Program-made: the position numbers and the translations under genes
DNA from: Rhizobium sp.
Lineage (GTDB): Bacteria > Pseudomonadota > Alphaproteobacteria > Rhizobiales > Rhizobiaceae
Direction: 5' to 3'
Length of the DNA: 64,000 nt
Assembly: GCA_003527225.1 (NCBI GenBank)
Contig: DPXQ01000087.1
Span: 66,281-130,280, forward strand
In this document: positions 1-8,792 of the stretch, in pieces
Layout of the letters: each line of letters begins with the position of its first letter
Numbering within the stretch: the first letter of the stretch is position 1
The notes under the pieces: generated by a model
Told to the model about the DNA's origin: nothing
The model's database searches: none
What the model saw: only the letters and a program-made list of their open reading frames with translations

Positions 1-1
1 C

Positions 2-52
2 ACCAATTTCGTCGATGAGCGGACGATATCCGCTTGCGATTTTCTGGGGTAA
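2..52 (+). CDS. possible 3' end of an upstream gene (partial)
   Basis: An open frame runs from the window edge to a TAA and would end with residues ISACDFLG. The stop lies 4 bases before the next ATG, the spacing expected of an operon. Fewer than 17 codons are visible and no family can be recognised, so this could equally be non-coding leader. Confidence 0.3.
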   Translation, partial: TNFVDERTISACDFLG

Positions 53-56
53 GCCA

Positions 57-251
57 ATGACCGCCGACGTCGTCAACCTCCGCCAGTTCAAGAAGGCAAA
101 GGCCAGAACCGAACGGGAAAGGGATGCGGAACAGAACCGCGTTTCCTTCGGGCGAACCAAGGCGGAAAAGAACCTGACGCGGGCGCTGCACGACAAGGCG
201 CAAAAGACCCTCGACCAGGGCAGGATCGAAAAACCCGCTTCCGAGGAATAG
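57..251 (+). CDS. DUF4169 family protein
   Basis: A small, very basic and glutamate-rich protein of 64 residues. It begins MTADVVNLRQFKKAKART and continues with SFGRTKAEK, the typical pattern of DUF4169 proteins, which are short conserved proteins found mainly in Rhizobiales. No signal peptide or membrane segment is present; it is predicted to be a soluble helix. I chose the ATG at 57 rather than the in-frame ATG at 15 because a GGGGTAA Shine-Dalgarno-like stretch lies 5 bases before it and family members start with this NLRQFKK region. The function is unknown. A ribbon-helix-helix gene follows 103 bp downstream on the same strand. Confidence 0.8.
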   Translation: MTADVVNLRQFKKAKARTERERDAEQNRVSFGRTKAEKNLTRALHDKAQKTLDQGRIEKPASEE

Positions 252-354
252 GCTTGGAGCGCCGTGCAGGTCCAGAAAAGCGATTGAAGCTCAATACCTT
301 GCCGGCTTTTGCGGAATCGACCCCTCAAACAGATGAATCATTTTCGGAGCAGCC

Positions 355-606
355 ATGATCCGCAAGCGCTCTGCAACCTTGCGCGGCCATCGTACTAGTT
401 TCTCGCTGGAAGATGCCTTCTGGGACGAGTTGAAGGCAATCGCCGCGGCGCGCGCTCTTCCCCTCGCCGCGCTGGTGGCCGAAATCGACGCCAATCGTGA
501 CCCGACCGGCAACTTGACCTCGGCGCTCAGACTCTACGTGCTCGATTGGCTGAAAGGCAGAATTTCGTCCTCCCGGACACCACCCGACCCATCTGCAATA
601 ACCTGA
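355..606 (+). CDS. ribbon-helix-helix domain protein
   Basis: An 83-residue protein whose first 70 residues match the alphaproteobacterial ribbon-helix-helix family (RHH_4 type). It has a basic strand region (MIRKRSATLRGHRTSFSLE), a helix starting with FWDELKAIAAAR, and a second helix with LTSALRLYVLDWL. Such proteins are small dimeric DNA binders, but the target of this one cannot be read from the sequence. It lies just downstream of the DUF4169 gene on the same strand and converges with the secreted protein gene, the two stops being 21 bp apart. The last 12 residues are proline- and serine-rich and look unstructured. Confidence 0.8.
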   Translation: MIRKRSATLRGHRTSFSLEDAFWDELKAIAAARALPLAALVAEIDANRDPTGNLTSALRLYVLDWLKGRISSSRTPPDPSAIT

Positions 607-627
607 GCAAGCCGATCGGTCTCGGAC

Positions 628-2310
628 TCATGGCGTCTTCGCACAGCGGCTCAGCCGGGCCGGAGCCACACCGGCCCGCGCGCCGCCAAGGGAAAAGACC
701 CACAAGTCGTCGCCGTCGCGCTCAAAAATGTGGTTGTCGAGCCAATAGTCTCCTTCACCGGCACACAACGCATCGGTGGCAATCGCATTATGCAGAACGC
801 TGGCGTTTTCGATATTGCAGATGTGTTCGTAGCCACGGAAATCGGCGATGCCCTTGGCGCGCTCCATTCGGAAGACCGTCGGTCCCATGGAGCATCCGTT
901 TTCCGTGTCATCACTGGGGGCTCCGAAACCGGCTTCCGCCTTGGCAAGCTCCTCCATGAATGCGCTGGCGGCATCGCTCAGGCGGGATTCGGTCTCGTAC
1001 CCCCAATCCCTCAGGCGGAAAGTGACCGCATCCTGGAAATCCTTGAAATCTCCCCTGCCCTTGCAGGCATCCATACCCCCGCATTCCAGGAAACTGTCTT
1101 CCATCTTGGCATTGATTTCATCGAAAACCATGAACTCGAAGGCGCTCCGGTAGAGCCCAAGCAAAGCGGCATTGCCGAGCGCGCCGGCGCATGCTCCAGA
1201 CCCTTGCTCCTCGGAGCAAAGCGTCATCGTACGGATCAGGGCGCGCTCGACGACTGGACGGAAGGCAGCATCCTTGGTCACGTCCGCGACCTCTCCGTCG
1301 CGCAGGGCGAGAATCTGGACCGGCGGGACGGAGTCCGCGTAGGAGGAGAAAGCGTACAGGAAGCGCTGATCGGACAACTCGAACTCGAAAGTCCCATCCC
1401 CCTCGAGATCCTCCGGCTTGACGCTCGCACCATCGAACATTCCCAGCTCGATGACCTTGATGCCGTTGTCCGTCGCGACAGCGATCCGTGCCTCCGTGCA
1501 ACAATGCGCGCCGCCCGTGAACGACGTGAAGACGACGGCCGGATCGGACCAGTCGAGCTTGTAGACCCCGATCCCGCCAAATCCGCGTCCCTCCGGAGAG
1601 GTCTCCAGCTTGATGGTTGTCTCGCCCTTGCCGTCCTTCTCGGCTCTGAGCAAGGCGGTCCCCGTTCCGTCGGGATTGTCCTGCCCGGTCAAGCTCAGCG
1701 TCCAGCCTTCTACGGAATAGGATTTGCCAAAATCTTCGGCACTCCAGGAAACGAGTTCGTCGCTGTTGATCGTTTCCGCCTCCGCCGGTTCGGGGACCTC
1801 CGACTTGAACTCGCCGCGCTCAAGCGCCTGCGCGCACTCCAGGAGCTGCTTGATCGTGTCGTTCGAGCCCGCAAGCGAAAACGGTCCGTAGTTGACATTC
1901 TCGACGCTGAGACTGAGGCGGGACGCCCCGCGAAGGGCCGTCAGGAATGCCTCGTTGGGATTGACCAGATAAAGCCCGCCGGAGCCGTCGGCCACGTCCG
2001 CCCGCATTGTGCCGTTCCATGGCCGGCTGTTCGTCCGTATGTCGACCTTGTAGTCCTTCTCGTCCGTCAGCCATGAAAGCTTGGTGCTGGCGATCAGAAC
2101 CACGACTTCGCTGCTACTGGGCCGTACGAAGAACAGACCTCCATCCGTTCCCTTGGGCGCGGCGATGCAATTGTTTTCCTGACGGTCATACTGGATCGTC
2201 CAGCCGCGATTCTCGGCAAAGGCCACGTATCGTTCCTCGGCCCGGACGCCTCGCGCCAGTTGAAGCGATATCAGCAGCGAGACTGCAACGAGCAAACTGA
2301 AGACGCGCAT
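628..2310 (-). CDS. secreted protein of unknown function
   Basis: The 560-residue product begins with a clear Sec signal peptide (MRVFSLLVAVSLLISLQLA, then a probable cleavage after RGVRA), so it is likely periplasmic. The ATG at 2310 is preferred over an upstream in-frame start because GGGGGA lies just before it and the signal peptide then sits at the N terminus. The middle (about residues 265-285) carries GGAHCCTEARI; GGAHCC motifs recur in secreted proteins of uncertain function. The C-terminal third has several paired cysteines that could form disulphides, and its segment DACKGRGDFKDFQ followed by FRLRDWGYE resembles lysozyme-inhibitor-like secreted domains, though I cannot assign it firmly. 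It lies downstream of the AsmA gene on the same strand, separated by about 130 bp. Confidence 0.65.
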   Translation of the reverse strand: MRVFSLLVAVSLLISLQLARGVRAEERYVAFAENRGWTIQYDRQENNCIAAPKGTDGGLFFVRPSSSEVVVLIASTKLSWLTDEKDYKVDIRTNSRPWNGTMRADVADGSGGLYLVNPNEAFLTALRGASRLSLSVENVNYGPFSLAGSNDTIKQLLECAQALERGEFKSEVPEPAEAETINSDELVSWSAEDFGKSYSVEGWTLSLTGQDNPDGTGTALLRAEKDGKGETTIKLETSPEGRGFGGIGVYKLDWSDPAVVFTSFTGGAHCCTEARIAVATDNGIKVIELGMFDGASVKPEDLEGDGTFEFELSDQRFLYAFSSYADSVPPVQILALRDGEVADVTKDAAFRPVVERALIRTMTLCSEEQGSGACAGALGNAALLGLYRSAFEFMVFDEINAKMEDSFLECGGMDACKGRGDFKDFQDAVTFRLRDWGYETESRLSDAASAFMEELAKAEAGFGAPSDDTENGCSMGPTVFRMERAKGIADFRGYEHICNIENASVLHNAIATDALCAGEGDYWLDNHIFERDGDDLWVFSLGGARAGVAPARLSRCAKTP

Positions 2311-2439
2311 ATCGTATCCCCCGGTCGGACTCGCGCTGGATGCCATCGCGCCGGCCACCTCTGATCATCAGGCTTCCCCAATCCCGTCAGGCGACAGGAT
2401 GGGTATTCTGCCGCATCGGACAAATCCGCCAATCATAGT

Positions 2440-5400
2440 CTAGTTCACACCCGGCAATTCCTCAAAGAGCAGTTTCACGGGTGGCGTGGCCGGTTCGGGT
2501 CCGCTGGCCGGTGGCGGGACGCTCGCGTCGGGCGCAGGCGGCACCTTGGCTGCATCCTCCTCGGCCTTCCTGCGCGCTGCTTCCTCTTCGGCAGCCTTTT
2601 GTGATGCTAGCGCCTCGGCCCGTTGCCGGGCCTCTTCTTCCAGACGCGCCCTTTCGGCGACTTCAGCCTTCTCGCGCTCCGACGCGCGGAACTTGTAGAG
2701 CGCCACCTCGCGCCGAAGCCGCTGCTTTTCCAGCACATTCGACTGCAATGTCTCTACTCGGCGGCGCTCCCGCTCAAACGCCCTGACCGAAAGATAATTG
2801 GTGAGATCGGTCACATCGAAGCTGCGCTCCAGTGTCGGAAGCTCGCCGGAAACGAGGATGCGGAAATCCGGGTCAGCGCCCGCCAGACTCTCGTCGCCCG
2901 GCTTGGGCGCGATCGCCACCGCGCCTTGCGCCAGGCCCGTCTCCAGATCGATCCTGAGATCGCCGCTGAGTTTCGCCAGCCCGTTCTCCGCCCTGACATT
3001 CTGCGCCCGCACCACGCCCTCGCTGATATTGAAGGGAACGGTGATGCCCGCAAGCTCGGCGTCCTCATTGTCGATCAGGTCTTCGACGAGCGGCCTGACC
3101 TTGTCTGGCGTGATCTCCCCATCGATAAGGTCGGCAGCAGCAAGCAGCGGTGGCAACAATGAGAGGTTGAGCCGCGATACCGCAAGTTTCCCGATCCGCA
3201 TCTCCCCAGATCCATTTGCCGCGGACAGAAGCTCGGCGACGCTCTTGCCGCTCGCCTCGGAAACCAGCGTCAGGTCGAAGCTCCCGCTGGCGGGAGGCTT
3301 GCCGCCTGCCCCCTCCTGATCGTTGAAAAGAGAAGCCATTTCCGCGCCGGCCAGCGTCATCCGGCCTTGCGCGAAACCAGTTCCTTCGGCATTCGCGAGC
3401 GTCATCCGACCGGAAAGCCTGCCTCCGAGCCAGTCCCCACCGATATCTTCGAGCGCGACGCCTCCGGCGCCTGCGTTGAGATGGGTGGAAAAATCGGAGA
3501 CCTTGCCGAAGACGCCCGGCCAGAAGGTCTTCGTCTTGACGTCGAGTTCGAGGTCGGGGCCGATGCGCGGCTTCGACAGTGGGCCGGAAGACAGCGCGCC
3601 GGTCAAAGGATCGCTGACCGGGCCGAATACCGTCTCGGCCAGCCAGGCGAGGTCCAGGGTGTCCGCCTGGACTTGCCCTTCCGCTCTGAGCGCTGCCCCT
3701 TGCCAGTCGAGCGTCAGATCGCCGAGGATCGCATTCCCGGCGAATACGCCCTCCAGTTCGCTGACGGTCGCACGCCGGTCTGCAATCATGACCTCCGCGG
3801 AGGCAATCACCGGCAGACCCGCGCCCGGTTGAGGAAGGCCTACGCCATTCATCATCAGATAGGGTTCGAGGTCATCGCTATCGATCGAAACCGTGCCGGT
3901 GCCCTGAAGGAATGTGTCTGCGGCGAGTTCGATCTTCCCCTTGGCCGTCAGCACGGTCTGCCCGGCCGTCAGTGTCAGCATGGCATCGGCGGGCGTATTG
4001 CCCTCGCCCTTCAGCTTGAGAGCCAGCAATCCGCCACTGTCAGCCCCAATGGGCAATGGATTGAGACCCGCCTGTCCGATGAGGATCTGGGCATTGGGAT
4101 TTTCAAGCGTCGCATCGAGCGACATCGCGCCCGTGTTGGGGCGACCCGGCATGGCCCCCCGCTCATATTTGGCCGTTACACGGCTGTCGTTGGCCGTGCC
4201 GCCAAAATTGACGCTCAATCCACCGCCTTGCGTACCACCAAAGGAAATGTGGCCGGTGAGGTTCGTATGCGCGTACCAGCCGGCATTTCGCACCAGGGCA
4301 TCGAGCGCCGGATGTTGAGGCAAATGGGTTTTCAAAATGGTAAGAAACGGACCCGGCTCTTCGGCGGCAAATGTGAAATCCCCAGTCCCGGTCGCAGCGA
4401 GAAGGGTCCCCTCGGCCTTGCCTGACGCCCGGATGACAGCCCCGGACAGATCGCCGATATTCAGCTTTTCCAGCGACACGCTCTTCCCATCGACCGTGAA
4501 AACCGTGTCCAGATCGCGCGCGGCGATATCGAAGGCGGTGAACTTGCCGACTTTCAGCCGCGCCGCCATCCGTTGAGCAAACAGACTGGTTCCTGCCTCC
4601 TCGCCCGTAACGAGCGTCGCCAATGCCCGAAACGCATTGAGATCGATTTCATTACCCGTCAGGTCGACGGATAGATTCGGGGCGGCATTGGCAAACGACT
4701 GCCGCTCCACCCGCCCGTTGAGGGTCGCCGGCCCTATAGAAAGCTCGAGCCTTTCAAAGCGCTGGATTTCCGGGGTCAGGTTGACGAGTGCCGAAAACCC
4801 CGCCGTTTTCATCTGTCGGATCGCTGGATCGACGGCTCCCGTAATCCACGAGGCAAGCCCGGAAGGTTGGGTCGAGGCCACGAGCAGGTCGCCGCTGAAC
4901 GATGGTTCGCCGACCAGAACAAGATTTCCGCTCGCCTCGACCTGGGTGCGCCCCGGCAGGATGGCCACGGCCTTATCCACGGTCCAGCCGGTCCCCGCCG
5001 GACGCAGGTCCAGCCTGATATCACGCAGTACCGTATCGCCGGCGACGATTGCCGGCAGTGACAGGTTCGCTCGGCCCGGTACGTTTGGGATCGGTATCTG
5101 TCCAGCCATGGACATCAGCAGATCGAGACGCTGGCGGATCGAGCTGGCGGCGCTGCGGCCGGTCTTGCCCATCGCCCCCTCATTGCCGATACGGCTCACG
5201 TCGATCTGCTGGCCTTCTGCCGTCAAGAGGAACTCCGGCTTGGCCCCCGTATCGAGCGTGGCCTCTCCGGTAACGGCATAGGGATTGCCCGCATCCCCGA
5301 GCTCGAGACGGTAAGAGGCAACGCGCACGCGCTCGTTGGTGAGCTCGAATTCGCCCTTGACACGCGGCGCCGAAACCTTGGCGGCGCCATCCTTCTTGTC

Positions 5401-6150
5401 CTTGTCGGCGATGCGCCAGAAAGCCTGGAAATTACCCTTGTAACTCGGCTTGCCCGCCGTCAGCGCCAGGTCCCCGTCAAGCTCGATGTCGAAGGGCCGC
5501 GTGTCGGGACTGAGCCGCGCCCTTAGCGGGACGGCCCCCGTCACGGGGTCGGGCTGCAGGCTGGAAAGGTGAAAACCTCCGGCCTCGCCGTCAACGACCG
5601 CGGTGCCATCGACAGACCATGGCCCCGCAAGCGAACGCGCCGACATCTCGGCGTCTAGTCTCGTCACCTTGCGGGTCCGCCCGGACTGCTCGTCGATGAA
5701 TTCGATCTCGCCCCCGCTCACATGAACGTTTTCCAGAACCACGGTGCGCGCCGGAATGTCCGCGTTGCTGCCGCGCAGCCAATCGAGCGTGCCGTCGGCA
5801 AGGAGCCTTATCCGCGCTTTCGGTTCTTCGACGCGCATGTCGAAGATACGCGCCTCCCCGGAAAGGAAGGGGGCAAGTTCGGCGTCCATGGAGAACCGCG
5901 CCACGCTGACCAGCGGCGCGCCGTTACTGTCGGTGCCGACGGTGACATCGTGAAGCGTGACAGACGGAAACGGCAGGATTCGCGCCTCCACGTCGCCGTG
6001 GACGGTAACCTTCTTGCCCAGAATGCGGCTGGCCTGATCTTCGAAATCCTTGCGGAAATCAGTCCAGTCGACGAACAGCGGTCCAAGCAGCGCCGCAAAA
6101 AGCGCCACGACCAGCAGACCGCCGAAAAAAACCAGTAAGCGTCCGAGCAC
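2440..6150 (-). CDS. AsmA family envelope protein
   Basis: A 1236-residue protein with one N-terminal membrane anchor (LLVFFGGLLVVALFAALLG) followed by the AsmA start pattern (DWTDFRKDFEDQASRILG, then KVTVHGDVEARILPFPS). The long middle part is beta-rich and repetitive, as in AsmA/TamB-type proteins, which bridge the inner and outer membranes and are linked to phospholipid transport and outer-membrane assembly. An AsmA-like C-terminal domain lies around residues 850-1100. The last 150 residues are charged, with a predicted coiled coil rich in Arg, Glu and Ala (about 1120-1200) and a Pro/Ala tail, which is unusual for the family. The start codon is GTG at 6150, preceded by AAAGGGAG. The general role is well supported; the lipid handled is unknown. 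Confidence 0.85.
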   Translation of the reverse strand: MLGRLLVFFGGLLVVALFAALLGPLFVDWTDFRKDFEDQASRILGKKVTVHGDVEARILPFPSVTLHDVTVGTDSNGAPLVSVARFSMDAELAPFLSGEARIFDMRVEEPKARIRLLADGTLDWLRGSNADIPARTVVLENVHVSGGEIEFIDEQSGRTRKVTRLDAEMSARSLAGPWSVDGTAVVDGEAGGFHLSSLQPDPVTGAVPLRARLSPDTRPFDIELDGDLALTAGKPSYKGNFQAFWRIADKDKKDGAAKVSAPRVKGEFELTNERVRVASYRLELGDAGNPYAVTGEATLDTGAKPEFLLTAEGQQIDVSRIGNEGAMGKTGRSAASSIRQRLDLLMSMAGQIPIPNVPGRANLSLPAIVAGDTVLRDIRLDLRPAGTGWTVDKAVAILPGRTQVEASGNLVLVGEPSFSGDLLVASTQPSGLASWITGAVDPAIRQMKTAGFSALVNLTPEIQRFERLELSIGPATLNGRVERQSFANAAPNLSVDLTGNEIDLNAFRALATLVTGEEAGTSLFAQRMAARLKVGKFTAFDIAARDLDTVFTVDGKSVSLEKLNIGDLSGAVIRASGKAEGTLLAATGTGDFTFAAEEPGPFLTILKTHLPQHPALDALVRNAGWYAHTNLTGHISFGGTQGGGLSVNFGGTANDSRVTAKYERGAMPGRPNTGAMSLDATLENPNAQILIGQAGLNPLPIGADSGGLLALKLKGEGNTPADAMLTLTAGQTVLTAKGKIELAADTFLQGTGTVSIDSDDLEPYLMMNGVGLPQPGAGLPVIASAEVMIADRRATVSELEGVFAGNAILGDLTLDWQGAALRAEGQVQADTLDLAWLAETVFGPVSDPLTGALSSGPLSKPRIGPDLELDVKTKTFWPGVFGKVSDFSTHLNAGAGGVALEDIGGDWLGGRLSGRMTLANAEGTGFAQGRMTLAGAEMASLFNDQEGAGGKPPASGSFDLTLVSEASGKSVAELLSAANGSGEMRIGKLAVSRLNLSLLPPLLAAADLIDGEITPDKVRPLVEDLIDNEDAELAGITVPFNISEGVVRAQNVRAENGLAKLSGDLRIDLETGLAQGAVAIAPKPGDESLAGADPDFRILVSGELPTLERSFDVTDLTNYLSVRAFERERRRVETLQSNVLEKQRLRREVALYKFRASEREKAEVAERARLEEEARQRAEALASQKAAEEEAARRKAEEDAAKVPPAPDASVPPPASGPEPATPPVKLLFEELPGVN

Positions 6151-6225
6151 GACCCGCCGACTCCCTTTACTCTTGGCGCAAGACTAACGCTATTCGCCGC
6201 CGGGACAAGTCGCAAAGAACAGCCG

Positions 6226-7635
6226 TCAGAGCCGGAAAATCTTGCCAGGATTAAAGATATTGTCCGGGTCGAGGCTCTTCTTGATCTCGCGCATGATCGG
6301 GAGCGCGGATCCAAGTTCCTGCTCCAGATAGGACATCTTGCCCTGACCGACACCATGCTCGCCCGTGCAGGTGCCCTCCATCGCGAGCGCCCGCGCGTTG
6401 AGCCGCGCCATGAAGGCTTCCGACTTGGCAAGATCCGCGGGATTCTTGTCATCGAACAGCATCAGCACGTGGAAATTGCCATCACCCGCATGGCCGACGA
6501 TCGGCGCCAGAAGGCCGGTCTCGCGAATATCGGCCTGGGTCTCGGCGACGCAGTCCGCCAACCGCGATATCGGCACGCAGACGTCGGTCGAGAGGCCGTT
6601 GAGTTCCGGCGCCAGCGCGCGGCCCGCCCAATAGGCGTTGTGCCTTGCCTTCCACAATTGCGTCCGCTCATCGGCGTTAGCCGTATAGCGAAATTCATCG
6701 GCGCCGAATTCCGCGGCGATCTCCTTGAACTGCTCGGCCTGCAGAGCCACAGTCTCTTCGGTGCCGTGGAACTCGAGGAATAGCGTCGGCTTTTCCGGGT
6801 AGGAGAGCTTCGAATAGGCATTGACCGCCTTCATCTGCATCTCGTCGAGAAGCTCGATACGCGCAACGGGAATGCCCATCTGGATGGTCATGATGACGGC
6901 ATCGCAGGCAGCCTTGAGGCTCGGGAAAGCGCAGACCCCGCCGCCGATTTTGGCCGGAATGCCCTGCAGCTTGAGCGTGATCGAGGTAATGATCCCCAGT
7001 GTGCCCTCGGACCCGATATAGAGCCGCGTGAGGTCGTAGCCGGCGGATGATTTCCGCGCCCGCCGCGCCGTGCGGATTTCCTCGCCGCTCGCGGTCACGA
7101 CGGTCAGCGCGAGCACATTGTCCTTCATCGTCCCATAGCGCACCGCATTGGTGCCGGAGGCGCGCGTCGAGGCCATGCCGCCGATCGAGGCATTGGCGCC
7201 GGGATCGATCGGAAAGAAAAGGCCGGTATCGCGAAGATAGGTGTTCAGTTCCTCGCGCGTGATACCGGGCTCGACGGTGCAGTCCAGGTCCTCGGCATTG
7301 ACCTCCAGAACCTTGTTCATCCGGGTGAAATCGACGGAGATCCCGCCGGACGGAGCATTGATATGCCCCTCAAGCGACGAGCCGGTCCCGAACGGAATCA
7401 TCGGCACCTTGTGGGCGGCACAGGTTTTGACGACCGTCTTCACGTCTTCCGTCGTTTCGACGAAGACGACGCCATCGGGCAGCTGCGCGGGAAGATATGA
7501 CGTCGTATGCGTATGTTGCTCGCGGAACGATTGGCCCGTCTGGAAGCACTCGCCGAAACTCTGCTTGAGGATGCCGAGAACGGCGGCGATCCCTTCTTCG
7601 TTACGCGGTCCTGCGACGACATCCTTCAGCGCCAT
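6226..7635 (-). CDS. FAD-binding D-2-hydroxyacid (D-lactate type) dehydrogenase
   Basis: The 469-residue protein belongs to the GlcD/Dld family of FAD-linked oxidases, which oxidise D-lactate or related 2-hydroxyacids and pass electrons to the respiratory chain. The FAD (PCMH-type) domain contains PFGTGSSLEGH and later DPGANASIGGMASTRASG. The C-terminal FAD-oxidase domain carries GHAGDGNFH with its metal- or substrate-binding histidines, and ends with GEHGVGQGK and FNPGKIFRL. No signal peptide is seen. The ATG at 7635 is chosen because AGGGGAG lies before it and family members start near here. Length and motifs are closest to the mitochondrial-type D-lactate dehydrogenase; glycolate or 2-hydroxyglutarate substrates cannot be excluded. 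It is divergent from the hydrolase at 7806. Confidence 0.85.
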   Translation of the reverse strand: MALKDVVAGPRNEEGIAAVLGILKQSFGECFQTGQSFREQHTHTTSYLPAQLPDGVVFVETTEDVKTVVKTCAAHKVPMIPFGTGSSLEGHINAPSGGISVDFTRMNKVLEVNAEDLDCTVEPGITREELNTYLRDTGLFFPIDPGANASIGGMASTRASGTNAVRYGTMKDNVLALTVVTASGEEIRTARRARKSSAGYDLTRLYIGSEGTLGIITSITLKLQGIPAKIGGGVCAFPSLKAACDAVIMTIQMGIPVARIELLDEMQMKAVNAYSKLSYPEKPTLFLEFHGTEETVALQAEQFKEIAAEFGADEFRYTANADERTQLWKARHNAYWAGRALAPELNGLSTDVCVPISRLADCVAETQADIRETGLLAPIVGHAGDGNFHVLMLFDDKNPADLAKSEAFMARLNARALAMEGTCTGEHGVGQGKMSYLEQELGSALPIMREIKKSLDPDNIFNPGKIFRL

Positions 7636-7805
7636 GCGATCAATCTCCCCTTTTTGGCCCGTCTCGACGAGAAGCATGCTTATCGAAACTTCGTGGTTGG
7701 TATGGTCCAACTCAAAGCCGCTTGTCCAGTGTCCTTCCGTCCGGAATTCACAGGACGCGGAACAAACACATTGCCGTGTGCAACCTCCATCAGTTAGATG
7801 ACGCC

Positions 7806-8771
7806 ATGGCAAAATTCCTGAAATACCTCGCAGCGGCCCTCTTCGCTATCGGCGCTATTACCAGTTACGTCTGGTGGAACTACGATGCCGTTGTCGCCAT
7901 GATCCTGCGCCCCCAGACGGCAAGTGCTGACGGTATCACGGAAGAAAGCTTCGCCCTCGTCACGCCAGACGGCCACCATTTCGCGCTTGGTGATTTGCCG
8001 ACCGCGCTCGAGAGCTTTCCGGCCGCCGACAGGCAGACACGCCCCCTCGTCCTCTTCGTCCACGGATTCGGACCCGATCCAGATGGCGAATTCGGCCTCT
8101 ATACCATGGGCGAGCTTGGCAAAGGGGCGAATGCCGATGTCATCATGTTCAGATGGCCGTCCTGGATATCAATGACCGAGTTCCCGGTATTGAACGCTTC
8201 CGCCGCGAGCGAACGGCTGATCGGCCTCCTGCGGCAAGTGGAAGAGCTTCGCGGCCCCAGCAATGCGCTTGAGAAGCGCCCGGTGATGGTCGTCGGGCAC
8301 TCCATGGCCGGCGAGGTGTTCCGCCACATCGGTGAAGCCGAGCCCGCCCTGCCCGCAGGCCTCATTACCCGCATTCTCTTCGCGGTCCCGGAAACGGCGC
8401 TGCCCGGTCATCGGCTGTGGATGGAAAGGCTGAGTTTTGCTGACGAAATATTCGTCTTCGTCAACGAGGACGACCCGGCGCTGCAGGTGACAACCACAAT
8501 GTATAATACGGCGCGGCTCGGGCGCACGCTCATCAATCTCGACGGCTCGGCCGAGCCGTTGGCGAAAAATGCCGACTATATCCTCCTCGATCCCGAGAGC
8601 TGGCGCCACTATTTCTTCGTTTCGGGCCAGCGCAGCGAGGCGATCGATCAAATCTTCAGCGACGTACTCAGAAACGGGAAAACCGCGCTCTCAAACCACT
8701 ATCTGCGTCGGGAGCCGGCCGAAAATGTCTTCGTCGTTGTCGGACCGGGTGCAGAAACGCCGGGAAGCTGA
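7806..8771 (+). CDS. membrane-anchored alpha/beta hydrolase (DUF900-like)
   Basis: A 321-residue protein with an N-terminal hydrophobic segment (about residues 6-35) that likely anchors it in the inner membrane. The rest is an alpha/beta hydrolase. VLFVHGFGPDPDG supplies the oxyanion region and GHSMAGEV the nucleophile elbow with its serine. The layout, including the FRWPSW segment after the first strands, matches DUF900-type esterases. The substrate is unknown. Start: the ATG at 7806 puts the membrane segment at the N terminus; the longer in-frame start at 7722 would add a low-complexity leader over the divergent promoter region. The gene converges with the RND permease, 21 bp away. Confidence 0.75.
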   Translation: MAKFLKYLAAALFAIGAITSYVWWNYDAVVAMILRPQTASADGITEESFALVTPDGHHFALGDLPTALESFPAADRQTRPLVLFVHGFGPDPDGEFGLYTMGELGKGANADVIMFRWPSWISMTEFPVLNASAASERLIGLLRQVEELRGPSNALEKRPVMVVGHSMAGEVFRHIGEAEPALPAGLITRILFAVPETALPGHRLWMERLSFADEIFVFVNEDDPALQVTTTMYNTARLGRTLINLDGSAEPLAKNADYILLDPESWRHYFFVSGQRSEAIDQIFSDVLRNGKTALSNHYLRREPAENVFVVVGPGAETPGS

Positions 8772-8792
8772 CCACTTCTCGAAACGCTTGCG

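Noticed and set aside
730..2076. A 448-codon open frame on the plus strand opposite the secreted protein gene
   Set aside because: It has no recognisable family or signal and mirrors the codon pattern of the minus-strand gene; in GC-rich DNA such antisense frames stay open by chance.
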